Shown piece by piece: positions 14,873 to 28,082 of a DNA stretch of 64,000 nucleotides; positions within the stretch are counted from its first letter, which is position 1, and each line of letters begins with the position of its first letter. Position numbers and translations under genes: made by a program. This DNA is from Bugula neritina (lineage: Eukaryota; Bryozoa; Gymnolaemata; Cheilostomatida; Bugulidae), in NCBI GenBank assembly GCA_964035545.1, contig OZ037773.1, positions 7,119,251 through 7,183,250 of the forward strand, given 5' to 3'. The notes under the pieces are model-generated. The model saw only the letters and a program-made list of their open reading frames with translations, ran no database searches and was not told the DNA's origin.

Positions 14873-17800
14873 CGTGACAATGATTTCTCTCCAGTGTGTG
14901 TTCTCATATGTTGCATTGAGACTGAATGCACTTTTACAAATATGACATGAAAATGATTTCTCTCCAGTGTGTGTTCTCATATGTTTGTCGTTGCATTGAG
15001 ACTGAATGCACTTTTACAAATATGACATGAAAATGATTTCTCTCCAGTGTGTGTTCTCATATGTTGCATTGAAACTGAATTTACTTTTACAAATATAACA
15101 TGAAAATGATTTCTCTCCAGTGTGTGTTCTCATGTGTTGCATTGAGACTGAATGCACTTTTACAAATATGACATGAAAATGGTTTCTCTCCAGTGTGTGT
15201 TCTCATATGTTGCAGTTGCATTGAGACTGAATGCACTTTTACAAATATGACATGAAAATGATTTCTCTCCAGTGTGTGTTCTCATATGTTGCATTGAGAC
15301 TGAATGCACTTTTACAAATATGACATGAAAATGGTTTCTCTCCAGTGTGTGTTCTCATATGTTGCTGTTGCATTGAGACTGAATTTACTTTTACAAATAT
15401 GACATGAAAATGGTTTCTCTCCAGTGTGTGTTCTCATATGTTGCATTGAGACTGAATTTACTTTTACAAATATGACATGAAACTGGTTTCTCTCCAGTGT
15501 GTGGTCTCATATGTTGCTGTTGCATTGTGACTGAATGCACTTTTACAAATATGACATGAAAATGATTTCTCTCCAGTGTGTGTTCTCATATGTTGCTGTT
15601 GCATTGAGACTGAATTTACTTTTACAAATATGACATGAAAATGATTTCTCTCCAGTGTGTGTTCTCATGTGTTGCTGTTGCATTGAGACCGAATGCATTT
15701 TTACAAATAGGACATGAAAATGATTTCTCTCCAGCGTGTGTTCTCATATGTTGCATTGTGACTGAATGCACTTTTACAAATATGACATGAAAATGATTTC
15801 TCTCCAGTGTGTGTTCTCATGTGTTGCTGTTGCATTGAGACCGAATGCATTTTTACAAATAGGACATGAAAATGATTTCTCTCCAGCGTGTGTTCTCATA
15901 TGTTGCATTGTGACTGAATGCACTTTTACAAATATGACATGAAAATGATTTCTCTCCAGTGTGTGTTCTCATATGTTGCATTGTGACTGAATGCACTTTT
16001 ACAAATATGACATGAAAATGATTTCTCTCCAGTGTGTGTTCTCATGTGTTGCTGTTGCATTAAGACTGAATGCACTTTTACAAATATGACATGAAAATGG
16101 TTTCTCTCCAGTGTGTGTTCTCATGTGTTGCTGTTGCATTAAGACTGAATGCACTTTTACAAATATGACATGAAAATGATTTCTCTCCAGTGTGTGTTCT
16201 CATATGTTGCATTGAGACTGAATGCACTTTTACAAATATGACATGAAAATGATTTCTCTCCAGTGTGTGTTCTCATATGTTGCTGTTGCATTGAGACTGA
16301 ATGCACTTTTACAAATATGACATGAAAATGGTTTCTCTCCAGTGTGTGTTCTCATGTGTTGCTGTTGCATTAAGACTGAATGCACTTTTACAAATATGAC
16401 ATGAAAATGATTTCTCTCCAGTGTGTGTTCTCATATGTTGCTGTTGCATTGAGACTGAATGCACTTTTACAAATATGACATGAAAATGGTTTCTCTCCAG
16501 TGTGTGTTCTCATATGTTGCTGTTGCATTGAGACTGAATTTACTTTTACAAATATGACATGAAAATGATTTCTCTCCAGTGTCTGTTCTCATATGTTGCA
16601 TTGAGACTGAATGCACTTTTACAAATATGACATGAAAATGATTTCTCTCCAGTGTGTGTTCTCATATGTTGCATTGAGACTGAATGCACTTTTACAAATA
16701 TAACATGAAAATGATTTCTCTCCAGTGTGTGGTCTCATATGTTGCTGTTGCATTGAGACTGAATGCACTTTTACAAATATGACATGAAAATGATTTCTCT
16801 CCAGTGTGAGTCCTCATATGTTGCATTGAGACTGAATGCACTTTTACAAATATGACATGAAAATGATTTCTCTCCAGTGTGAGTCCTCATATGTTGCATT
16901 GAGACTGAATGCACTTTTACAAATATGACATGAAAATGATTTCTCTCCAGTGTGTGTTCTCATATGTTACATTGAGACTGAATGCACTTTTACAAATATG
17001 ACATGAAAATGATTTCTCTCCAGTGTCTGTTCTCATATGTTGCATTGAGACTGAATGCACTTTTACAAATATGACATGAAAATGATTTCTCTCCAGTGTG
17101 TGTTCTCATATGTTGCTGTTGCATTGAGACTGAATGCACTTTTACAAATATGACATGAAAATGATTTCTCTCCAGTGTGTGTTCTCATATGTTGCTGTTG
17201 CATTGAGACTGAATGCACTTTTACAAATATGACATGAAAATGATTTCTCTCCAGTGTGTGTTCTCATATGTTGCTGTTGCATTGAGACTGAATGCACTTT
17301 TACAAATATGACATGAAAATGATTTCTCTCCAGTGTGTGTTCTCATATGTTGCATTGAGACTGAATGCACTTTTACAAATATGACATGAAAATGGTTTCT
17401 CTCCAGTGTGTGTTCTCATATGTTGCATTGAGACTGAATACACTTTTACAAATATGACATGAAAATGATTTCTCTCCAGTGTGAGTCCTCATGTGTTGCT
17501 GTTGCATTGAGACTGAATGCACTTTTACAAATATGACATGAAAATGATTTCTCTCCAGTGTCTGTTCTCATATGTTGCATTGAGACTGAATGCACTTTTA
17601 CAAATATGACATGAAAATGGTTTCTCTCCAGTGTGCGTTTTCATATGTTGCATTGAGACTGAATTTACTTTTACAAATATGACATGAAAATGATTTCTCT
17701 CCAGTGTGTGTTCTCATATGTTGCTGTTGCATTGAAACTGAATGCACTTTTACAAATATGACATGAAAATGATTTCTCTCCAGTATGTGTCCTCATATGT

Positions 17801-20600
17801 TGCTGTTGCGTTTCGACTGAATTTACTTTTACAAATATGACATGGAAATGGTTTCTCTCCAGTGTGTGTTCTCATATGTTGCTGTTTCATTGTGACTGAA
17901 TGCACTTTTACAAATATGACATAAAAATGATTTCTCTCCAGTGTGTGTTTTCATACGTTGCATTATGACTGAATGCACTTTTACAAATATGACATGAAAA
18001 TGATTTCTCTCCAGTGTGTATTCTCATATGTTGCATTGAGACTGAATGCACTTTTACAAATATGACATGAAAATGATTTCTCTCCAGTGTGTGTTCTCAT
18101 ATGTTGCTGTTGCATTGTGACTGAATGCACTTTTACAAATATGACATGAAAATGGTTTCTCTCCAGTGTGTGTTCTCATATGTTGCATTGAGACTGAATG
18201 CACTTTTACAAATATGACATGAAAATGATTTCTCTCCAGTATGTGTCCTCATATGTTGCTGTTGCGTTTCGACTGAATTTACTTTTACAAATATGACATG
18301 GAAATGGTTTCTCTCCAGTGTGTGTTCTCATATGTTGCTGTTTCATTGTGACTGAATGCACTTTTACAAATATGACATAAAAATGATTTCTCTCCAGTGT
18401 GTGTTTTCATATGTTGCATTATGACTGAATGCACTTTTACAAATATGACATGAAAATGATTTCTCTCCAGTGTGTATTCTCATATGTTGCATTGAGACTG
18501 AATGCACTTTTACAAATATGACATGAAAATGATTTCTCTCCAGTGTGTGTTCTCATATGTTGCTGTTTCATTGTGACTGAATGCACTTTTACAAATATGA
18601 CATGAAAATGATTTCTCTCCAGTGTGTGTTCTCATGTGTTGCTGTTGCATTGAGACCGAATGCATTTTTACAAATAGGACATGAAAATGATTTCTCTCCA
18701 GTGTGTGTTCTCATATGTTGCTGTTGCATTGAGGCTGAATGCACTTTTACAAATATGACATGAAAATGGTTTCTCTCCAGTGTGTGTTCTCATATGTTGC
18801 TGTTGCATTGAGGCTGAATGCACTTTTACAAATATGACATAAAAATGATTTCTCTCCAGTGTGTGGTCTCATATGTTGCATTGAGACTGAATGCACTTTT
18901 ACAAATATGACATAAAAATGATTTCTCTCCAGTGTGTGTTCTCATATGTTGCATTGTGACTGAATGCACTTTTACAAATATGACATGAAAATGATTTCTC
19001 TCCAGTGTGTGTTCTCATATGTTGCTGTTGCATTGAGACTGAATGCACTTTTACAAATATGACATAAAAATGATTTCTCTCCAGTGTGTGTTCTCATATG
19101 TTGCATTGTGACTGAATGCACTTTTACAAATATGACATGAAAATGATTTCTCTCCAGTGTGTGTTCTCATATGTTGCTGTTGCATTGAGACTGAATGCAC
19201 TTTTACAAATATGACATGAAAATGATTTCTCTCCAGTGTGTGTTCTCATATGTTGCATTGAGACTAAATGCACTTTTACAAATATGACATAAAAATGATT
19301 TCTCTCCAGTGTGTGTTCTCATATGTTGCATTGTGACTGAATGCACTTTTACAAATATGACATGAAAATGATTTCTCTCCAGTGTGTGTTCTCATATGTT
19401 GCTGTTGCATTGAGACTGAATGCACTTTTACAAATATGACATGAAAATGGTTTCTCTCCAGTGTGTGTTCTCATATGTTGCATTGAGACTGAATGCACTT
19501 TTACAAATATGACATGAAAATGATTTCTCTCCAGTGTGTGTTCTCATATGTTGCTGTTGCATTGAGACTGAATGCACTTTTACAAATATGACATGAAAAT
19601 GGTTTCTCTCCAGTGTGTGTTCTCATATGTTGCATTGAGACTGAATGCACTTTTACAAATATGACATGAAAATGGTTTCTCTCCAGTGTCTGTTCTCATA
19701 TGTTGCATTGAGACTGAATGCACTTTTACAAATATGACATGAAAATGATTTCTCTCCAGTGTGTGTTCTCATATGTTGCATTGAGACTGAATGCACTTTT
19801 ACAAATATGACATGAAAATGATTTCTCTCCAGTGTGTGTTCTCATATGTTGCATTGAGACTGAATTTACTTTTACAAATATGACATGGAAATGGTTTCTC
19901 TCCAGTGTGTGTTCTCATATGTTGCTTTTGCATTGAAACTGAATGCACTTTTACAAATATGACATAAAAATGATTTCTCTCCAGTGTGTGTTCTCATATG
20001 TTGCATTGAGACTGAATGCACTTTTACAAATATGACATGAAAATGATTTCTCTCCAGTGTGTGTTCTCATATGTTGCATTGAGACTGAATGCACTTTTAC
20101 AAATATGACATGAAAATGGTTTCTCTCCAGTGTGTGTTCTCATATGTTGCAGTTGCATTGAGACTGAATGCACTTTTACAAATATGACATGAAAATGATT
20201 TCTCTCCAGTGTGTGTTCTCATATGTTGCATTGAGACTGAATTTACTTTTACAAATATGACATGGAAATGGTTTCTCTCCAGTGTGTGTTCTCATATGTT
20301 GCTTTTGCATTGAGACTGAATTTACTTTTACAATTATGACATGAAAATGATTTCTCTCCAGCGTGTGTTCTCATGTGTTGCTGTTGCATTGAGACTGAAT
20401 GCACTTTTACAAATATGACATGAAAATGATTTCTCTCCAGTGTGTGTTCTCATATGTTGCTGTTGCATTGAGACTGAATGCACTTTTACAAATATGACAT
20501 GAAAATGATTTCTCTCCAGTGTGTGTTCTCATATGTTGCTGTTGCATTGAGACTGATTGCATTTTTACAAATATGACATGAAAATGATTTCTCTCCAGAA
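14873..20600 (-). repeat. C2H2 zinc-finger-derived satellite, 73/79-bp units, about 75 copies
   Basis: Read on the minus strand each unit contains [20 protein letters not shown], the start of a classical C2H2 finger with its TGEK linker. The period is 73 bp, or 79 bp when a GCTGTT hexamer (plus strand) is present, not the 84 bp of a 28-residue finger. The missing 5 or 11 bp lie between NAT and the first zinc-binding His. Both periods leave remainder 1 on division by 3, so the frame shifts at every unit; the longest open frame is only 66 codons. The array ends at the low side with a frame running TGEKSLSRQNLTII then stop, like an old C-terminus. This is a non-coding satellite, not a polydactyl zinc-finger protein. 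Confidence 0.9.
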
Positions 20601-22849
20601 AACACAACTAGTTAGATCAATTAAAAGAGTTATTAAATCAACTACTTTTGGAAGCAGCTATAGTGTACTAATGGAGAAGAAAATAATAGCTCAGTTAGAA
20701 CTATAAAGTCATGGTGTTTATTATCAGTTAATTGTAATTGATTAACATCTGGCACTGATCTAACTCTGTTTAAAAGTAAAATAACCAGTTTAGGAAAAAA
20801 ACTGAGGAATATTGTACAGGTTTAAGTAAGAAAATTAAATGAAATAACTTATTAGTTATTGATGACTATGGCTTTAGCCATACAATGTAAAATTATCTTA
20901 CATGCCTGAACTAATTTTATTAATGTAATGGTTGTGTTTAAATTTAAGTTGCACAAGTTAATAAATTTCATCACTGTGCTAATTTAATTTCAGCCACATC
21001 TAGATCTGAAAGCCAAAGTTTTCAATTTGAATTCAATTCCATTCTAAACTGCACAAAAGCTACATAATTAGACTGATTACAAATATAGAAAAAATTTAAT
21101 CTGAAGCATTAAACTTTACTCCAGGTTAGCTTGTTTGCCTCCTCAATTTGTGATTTAATGATTTGAATATTGATGCTAATTTAATGCAAATGTAACCCAC
21201 AGATTTAAAATGTTTCAACTTTGAGTTAACACCTCCTTCACTTTGGAAAGCAAAAATGCACAGTGCTTAATTACATCTTTTAAAGTAATTGAATAAAATT
21301 CCTCCACTATTATGTTGTTTCTCATAACACCGTTTTTGTGACTGGATGGACAAGTTGTGATGCTGAATTCACACAGCCTTTAGATGGACACTTTGTAGTG
21401 TATTGACTCTGTGGCTGTCAAATTCTATCTTCAACTCTATGAAGAGTCAATTCTAGCATTTGGCAGAAATAAAACAGTACAGAAGGAAGGGTTGCATGAT
21501 CTAGGGAGTTTTTAGGTTCAATACCTAAGAAGTCTTTTGATTTAGTCTCTATGAAAGTTCTTAGGTCCAATTCTGAGAAAATTCTTAGGTTAACTAATGT
21601 CGATCCCTGTACACCTCACCAGGCTTTCCAGCTTGCATGGATGTGAGATCTTACGAGATCAATATGCCAAATGTATATGCTGTAGACATCCAACAGCATG
21701 ACTCTGAACATGACAGAAGAGCCTTATCACCCCCAGCCTACAGTGTCAACTGCATTCCAATTGTTTGTTTACTGGCTGTGTGCATTGTCAGCATTGCAAA
21801 ATAGTTTCATCTAGTTTTGATTGTAATTTATACCATAGATGGTGTATTAGCAACAAACAACCAGACTATATTCAACACAATTATTTTAAAACATATTGTA
21901 ACAGAACTTTTAAACAGGTCTAGCTTTATTGGGATTCCCCAGTGGCCCCATTAGCATAATGGTTAGCAAAAAGATCTGGTTGCTAATTGAATCCAGATGT
22001 GAGTAATTAATTGATGACTAAAGACAAATTAAGTATTGTGCATACTATTTACTAGTTGACATTATTTGAAGGAGTAAATTTTACCAAAGAAAATATATTT
22101 TCAATCCGTGTACTTGCATTTACACTAAAACATTGATTACAATTCATTAGTTATCATCCATTGAATAGGCAAATTTGCTAGCTGAGTGCATGCATGCATT
22201 TATTTTCTTTGGCTCATAAAAATAAACTATTTGGTCAGTCTGGTTAATTAAGTGGGTGCTTCATGGTGGCTTACCCTATGCAGGAAGATCAGAAAAACAG
22301 CACCATCACTTCTGTCACATCTAAAGCTCTGCCTTTTGGGCTGTTTTTCCTCTTTCTTGTTAGGTTTTTAAGTAAAATAGCATGCATGGATGGCAAACAC
22401 ATTCTTTCTTGCGTAGATTAGGTTTACCTGATAAAATACTTAATAAAACAAATTAAACTCAATAAATTGTAGCTAATCAGAAATAATTAGGAGTAATGCA
22501 ATTACTTCTAAAATTATACTAAACAAATATTATAAAATATATAATTAAACTGAACGCATTAGCATATTAAAAATAATAGAAAGCAATCAAGGTTGCTTTT
22601 CCAAAAGAATTTGTAAATAATGTACACATTTTGGGAATACATACATTCCCTCTTCTTAGAGATGCTTTCATGGAATAAGAAAGTTTAAATACTTAGAACT
22701 GCATGTTGGCCCACTTTCTATGGATCACGATGATTTCATGTTTCTGTGTTTCCCTGTAGATTTGGTAAATGAATATTCTGGTCACACTTGGTTGGTAACT
22801 TTTGAACAGGTGTGTTTTTTTGATAGCAAAGAATAAAAAAGTTTCAAAG
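20601..22849. other. Spacer between the two finger-derived arrays
   Basis: No coding exon recognised. It contains a SINE head at 21938 and a block at 22380-22530 (CATGCATGGATGGCAAACACATTC...) repeated at 23215-23340 and 25905-26060, showing that spacer and finger units were duplicated together. Confidence 0.5.
21938..22015 (+). mobile_element. tRNA-derived SINE head (fragment)
   Basis: CCCCAGTGGCCCCATTAGCA followed by TAATGGTTAGCA resembles an RNA polymerase III box A region and matches the tRNA-like head at 30180-30266. A good box B is not evident, so this copy is degenerate. Confidence 0.6.
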
Positions 22850-24960
22850 TTTCAAAATGCATGTTGGCCCAATTTCTGTGGATGATAGATGTTCTTGTAG
22901 AAGCATAGCTTGCATTTCGCTTGTCTGTTGCTGGCCTTATAGAGATGCTTCTTGAAATGTCTTTTATTTTTCAAGATAAAAGAGTCTTTACTCTTTTGTA
23001 AACTGATCTTGAGTGTTTGTAAACTTTCTTTGGATTGTGAATATTCTTGTAGAAGCATAGCTTGCATTTTGTTTGTCTACTGCTGACCTTTTAGAGATGC
23101 TTCTGGAAATGTCTTTTCTCTTTCGAGGTAAAAGAGTATTTTCTCTAAAACTAAAAAACTAAAGTAAACACATAAACCATTTAAAATGTTGCTACTTGAA
23201 AACTTTTTAAAGAGCTTGCATGCATGGCAAACACATTCTTTCTTGCATAGATTAAACTTACCTGATAAAAATACTTAATAAGACAAACTAAACTCAATAA
23301 CTTGTGGCTAATTAGAAATAATTAAGAGAGATGTCATTACTTTACTTAAAAGATGCTTTACTCTTTTGTGAACTAATCTTGAGTGTTTGTAAACTTTCAA
23401 GATTTGGATTGTGAATATTCTTGTAGAAGCATAGCTTGCATTTCGCTTGTCTATTGCTGACCTTATAGAGATGCTTCTTGAAATGTCTTTTCTCTTCCGA
23501 GGTAAAAGAGCATTTTCTCTTTTGTGAACTGATCTTGAGTGTTTGTAAACTTTCTTTGGATTGTGAATATTCTTGTAGAAGCATAGCTTGCATTTCGCTT
23601 GTCTATTGCTGACGTCATAGAGATGCTTCTGGAAATGTCTTTTTCCTTTTGAGGTAAAAGAGCCTTTACTTCTTTGTAAACTTATCTTGAGTGTTTGTAA
23701 ACTTTCTTTGGATGGTGAATATTCTTGTAGAAGCATAGCTTGCATTTTGTTTGCTTATTGCTGACCTTATAGAGATGCTTCTTGAAATGTCTTTTATCTT
23801 CCGAGGTAAAAGAGTCTTTACTTTTTTGTAAACTGATCTTGAGTGTTTGTAAACTTTCTTTGGATTGTGAATATTCTTGTAGAAGCATAGCTTGCATTTT
23901 GCTTGCCTATTGCTGACCTTATAGAGATGCTTCTTGAAATGTCTTTTCTCTTCCGAGGTAAAAGAGTCTTTACTCTTTTGTAAACTGATCTTGAGTGTTT
24001 GTAAACTTTCTTTGGATTGTGAATATTCTTGTAGAAGCACAGCTTGATTTCGCTTGTCGGTTGCTGACGTCATAGAGATGCTTCTTGAAATGTCTTTTCT
24101 CTTCCGAGGTAAAAGAGTCTTTACTCTTTTGTAAACTGATCTTGAGTGTTTGTAAACTTTCTTTGGATTGTGAATATTCTTGTAGAAGCATAGCTTGCAT
24201 TTTGTTTGCTTATTGCTGACCTTACAGAGATGCTTCTTGAAATGTCTTTTATCTTTTAAGGTAAAAGAGCATTTTCTCTTTTGTGAACTGATCTTGAGTG
24301 TTTGTAAACTTTCTTTGGATTGTGAATATTCTTGTAGAAGCATAGCTTGCATTTCGCTTGTCTATTGTTGACGTCATAGAGATGCTTCTGGAAATTTCTT
24401 TTATCTTTGGAGGTAAAGAGCCTTTACTCCTTTGTAAACTGATCTTGAGTGTTTGTAAACTTTCTTTGGATTGTGAATATTCTTGTAGAAGCATAGCTTG
24501 CATTTCGCTTGTCTATTGCTGACGTCATAGAGATGCTTCTTGAAATGTCTTTTTCCTTTGGAGGTAAAAGAGCATTTTCTCTTTTGTGAACTGATCTTGA
24601 GTGTTTGTAAACTTTCTTTGGATGGTGAATATTCTTGTAGAAGCATAGCTTGCATTTCGTTTGCTTATTGCTGACCTTATAGAGATGCTTCTTGAAATGT
24701 CTTTTATCTTCCGAGGTAAAAGAGTCTTTACTCTTTTGTAAACTGATCTTGAGTGTTTGTAAACTTTCTTTGGATTGTGAATATTCTTGTACAAGCAAAG
24801 CTTGCATTTCGCCTGTCTATTGTGGGCCTTATAGAAATGCTTCTTGAATTTTTTGGGTCTTTTGAGGTAAAAGAGCATTGACGGCAGGTATATTCTTCCC
24901 TGTGTGGTTTATTCTTTTTTCGATCTGCAAAGTTAATAAAAGAAAGATTAATTTGCAAGA
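22850..24960 (-). repeat. Second zinc-finger-derived array, 152-bp units
   Basis: On the minus strand each unit encodes pieces of two fingers: FKKHLYKV, then CKLCFYKNIH with KHSRSVH. Successive copies are 151-152 bp apart, one or two bases short of an in-frame 153. The bases lost fall where the first CxxC should follow the HKRE linker. About a dozen units lie at 22850-23130 and 23340-24890. The 5'-most copy (24.86-24.95 kb) still has an acceptor TTTGCAG and EEYTCRQC but carries a one-base deletion after TSKD. The array is non-coding as it stands. Confidence 0.88.
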
Positions 24961-25420
24961 TTGTTTAAAAGAGATATAATAAACTATGATGCTAAACAAA
25001 ATACTTCAAAATAAGTGATGGAAAACAGTTTAAGGATCTCTCATAACTTAATAAAACCTCAGCCAATAAGTCATTAACATATATAGTTTAGAATCATTAC
25101 TTCTTTTCTTTATTACAGTAAAAATATTTTATGAGTTAACTATGATAGGTTTTTAATTTAAATATAATATTAGTTATTCAACCATCAATTTGTTCTAAGC
25201 ACGCAAAATGGTAGAGTATAGAAATATTCCATGGGTATGCAATGCATATACAAACACTGAAATTAATGAAAAGTATTCTTTTACTTGAAACTCATTGATC
25301 AAATTTTCTGTAGAACTCCTCTGCTAGTTCAGTGTAAAGGTCAGTATCCATGTCTGTCTGTTTGTCTGTCTGTTTGTCTCCTCTCAGGTAAAATAAACAT
25401 GCACTGGTTCTTGAAATGTC
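24890..25420. repeat. Segmental duplication, copy 1 (partner 28030-28565)
   Basis: Long near-identity with 28030-28565, including TTAAGGATCTCTCATAACTT and CAGCCAATAAGTCATTAACA. A shorter, more diverged third copy lies at 25405-25620. It covers the first-finger exon start and its upstream intron. Confidence 0.85.
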
Positions 25421-26100
25421 TTTTTTTCTGAGGTAAAAGAGCATTTTTTCTTTGAATGTAGAAGAGCATTAATGTCAGGTGTATTCTTACCTTCGCGTTT
25501 ATTCTTACTTCGCTCTGTAAAAGATTGCATGTGAGTGGTATAATAAACTATAATACAAAACAGAAAACTTCAAAATATGTGATAAAAAACATTTCAACAT
25601 TCTCAAATAATTTTAATACTTATTCCTGCTTAAAATAAAGCTTTGAAATAACAAAGCCAACCTCCACACATCTCCAATGCTGTGTTGATCCATGAATGTT
25701 ATCTTTTTTATGCCCGTAGCCTCTGTATATGAGGTTGACTCCTCGGCCCTTTTTGATGACTGTTGTTGGTTCCATGATAAAGTATTGATTACTAATAGAC
25801 TTTTATATTTTATAAAGCCTTTTATAGCTTTTTTTATAAACTAAAAAATTAAACTAAACACATAAAACATGTAAAATATTGCTACTTGAAATTTTTTTGA
25901 AATATCACGCGTGCATGGCAAACACATTCTTTCTTGCATAGATTAAGTTTACCTGATAAAAATACTTAATAAAACAAACTAAACTCAATAACTTGTAGCT
26001 AATTAGCAATAATTAAAAAAGATGTAATTACTTTTTCAAATTATACTGAATAAACATATAACATATAAGAAAAAAAAGTAAAAAAGTTTAAAAACTTAGA
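25420..26100. other. Spacer with diverged copies of the finger-exon flank
   Basis: 25405-25620 is a diverged copy of the exon start and upstream intron sequence of the 152-bp family. 25850-26060 repeats the spacer block seen at 22380 and 23215. No gene. Confidence 0.5.
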
Positions 26101-26560
26101 ACTGCATGTTGGCTCAATTTCTATGGATGATAGATATGCTTAGCTGGGATTTTGCTTGTCTATTGCTGACCTTATAGAGATGCTTCTTGAAATGTCTTTT
26201 ATCTTTCGAAGTAAAAGAGCATTTTCTCTTTTGTGAACTGATCTTGAGTGTTTGTAAACTTTCTTTGGATGGTGAATATTCTTGTAGAAGCATAGCTTGC
26301 ATTTCGCTTGTCTATTGCTGACGTCATAGAGATGCTTCTTGAAATGTCTTTTTCCTTTTGAGGTAAAAGAGCATTTTCTCTTTTGTGAACTGATCTTGAG
26401 TGTTTGTAAACTTTCTTTGGATGGTGAATATTCTTGTAGAAGCACAGCTTGCATTTCACTTGTCTATTGTCGACCTTATAGAGATGCTTCTTGAAATGTC
26501 TTTTCTCTTTGGCATAAAAGAACATTGACAACAGGTATATTTTTCTCTGTGAAAAAAAAT
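26101..26560 (-). repeat. 152-bp finger-derived units, outlying block
   Basis: Three units of the same 152-bp family, with the same frame break at each junction, separated from the main array by about 1.2 kb of spacer that itself is partly duplicated. Confidence 0.85.
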
Positions 26561-27785
26561 AAAGAAGATCAATAGTTGAAAAATGCATAGAGGCCCAATT
26601 TCTTGGGATGATGACAACTTCATGCTTCTGTGTTTTTCTTTAGATGTAGTGGTTGGTTAAGTTGTTGACCAAATCTGTTGGTAACTTTCCTTCTTGCATG
26701 AAATAATAAAGGTTAAAAATTTAAAGTTCCATTTTAATGTATATAGATTTCTTTTATAATTCTTTTAAGTTTTTGAAATAAAAAAAGCATCAGTTGTTAT
26801 AGGTTTATTTTTGCATGTATTAATAGATATCAATTAATTAAAATACATGGTGGTACACTTTCTGGTTTAGCCTCACTTCAGCCTCTCAACTCAGTGCCCT
26901 AGTCTTAAGGAATATGTATGTATCTTTGCTGGTCTTCAAGTTAAACAGTGTGTCGTTGATCGCTTTCCTTAATGAAGAGTTATGTCCACATTGTAATGTA
27001 AAGCAGTCAGTTTCAACTCAGATATATCTTTGAAGCTTATTTGGAAATTATTGTTTTTCTTTTTTTCTAATATCTCATCTATTTTTCTGCTTACAGCTTC
27101 TTAGCACAGCTCATAACATTTTATTTTTGGCTCTGCAAAAGTTAGCAACATAACTATTTGCTTTCTAAGGTTGTGTTAAAAATAAGTAATAAAATAGAAC
27201 AATAAACTAAACATTTTTCCAATGATCTTTTTGATTGCTGTTTGCAATCATTGGCACCCAGTTTTTAAATAATAAATGTTTCCCTAAAAACATAATATTT
27301 GGTTCTTTTGGTGTAAACTCTTTCGAAATTATACCCAAAATGTTGTATGTTTTCAAGTGAACTATAGTATAGATGGAACATACAATAATTATACAATGTT
27401 AGTGAAACTTGGTATTTTTGAGAATCATTGTTTTGAGTGCAATGCGTTTGCTTGATTGATTGTTTTTTATAAAGATGAAGTAGTTTATTGATTCAAAGCT
27501 GTTGAATCTAATTCAATTTATCTCTAATTGAGTATTTGCAACTGTTAATCATTTACTATGATTAGTGACTGCTCACTCTGCATGACTTGTTCTTTTTAGT
27601 TTATTTATACTCTGAAAATAACTGATAAACAGCTCAAATAAAATAATGGTTTAATGACTTAGTTTTAATACAAAATTTTTATAAATATCAGACCTTTTTC
27701 ACTATAAAAAGCATTTTATGCCACAATATGTTCACAGACCTGTTGGCTAGATTAGATTTCAAGCTCATAAAAATTAAATCATGGT
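26561..27785. other. No gene seen
   Basis: AT-rich spacer between finger-derived blocks; no exon, RNA gene or element could be supported on either strand. Confidence 0.4.
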
Positions 27786-27890
27786 TTGATTGCCAAAGAG
27801 ATTATGTGCCTAGAAGCTCCACGGTTTCTCATCACAAGCTGGAGAATCAGCACCTGGGTACCTTTCACTTCCGTCACAACTGAAGCTCTC
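27786..27890 (-). repeat. Zinc-finger-flanking repeat, copy at the intact two-finger exon
   Basis: Same element as at 14256-14380. It is placed immediately 3' of the last finger on the minus strand and overlaps the short tail of the open frame. Confidence 0.6.
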
Positions 27891-28082
27891 CTTTGTGAAC
27901 TGATCTTGAGTGTTTGTAAACTTTCTTTGGATTGTGAATATTCTTGTACAAGCACAGCTTGCATTTCGCTTGTCTACTGTGGGCCTTATAAAGATGCTTC
28001 TTGAAAGTTTTTTTGTCTTTTGAGGTAAAAGAGCATTGACGGCAGGTATATTCTTCTCTGTGTGGTTTATTCTTTTTTTGAT
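27874..28082 (-). CDS. Two-finger C2H2 exon (intact member of the 152-bp family, gene fragment)
   Basis: The minus-strand acceptor CTTTGCAG at 28083-28090 opens a frame (entered in phase 1) that reads two complete fingers: CRQC, 12 residues, H, 4, H; then CKLC, 13 residues, H, 4, H, with linker SRQAK. It ends GELQL then stop at 27874. This is the only copy of the family in the window in which both fingers are uninterrupted. Upstream exons could not be found, so it may be a pseudogene remnant or the last exon of a small DNA- or RNA-binding protein. Its 3' neighbour is the shared flanking repeat. Confidence 0.5.

Noticed and set aside
14873-20600. A polydactyl zinc-finger protein gene
   Set aside because: Unit lengths of 73 and 79 bp break the frame at every finger; no frame exceeds 66 codons.
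14873-24960. CRISPR-like arrays
   Set aside because: Units are contiguous coding-derived repeats without unique spacers, in a eukaryotic genome.
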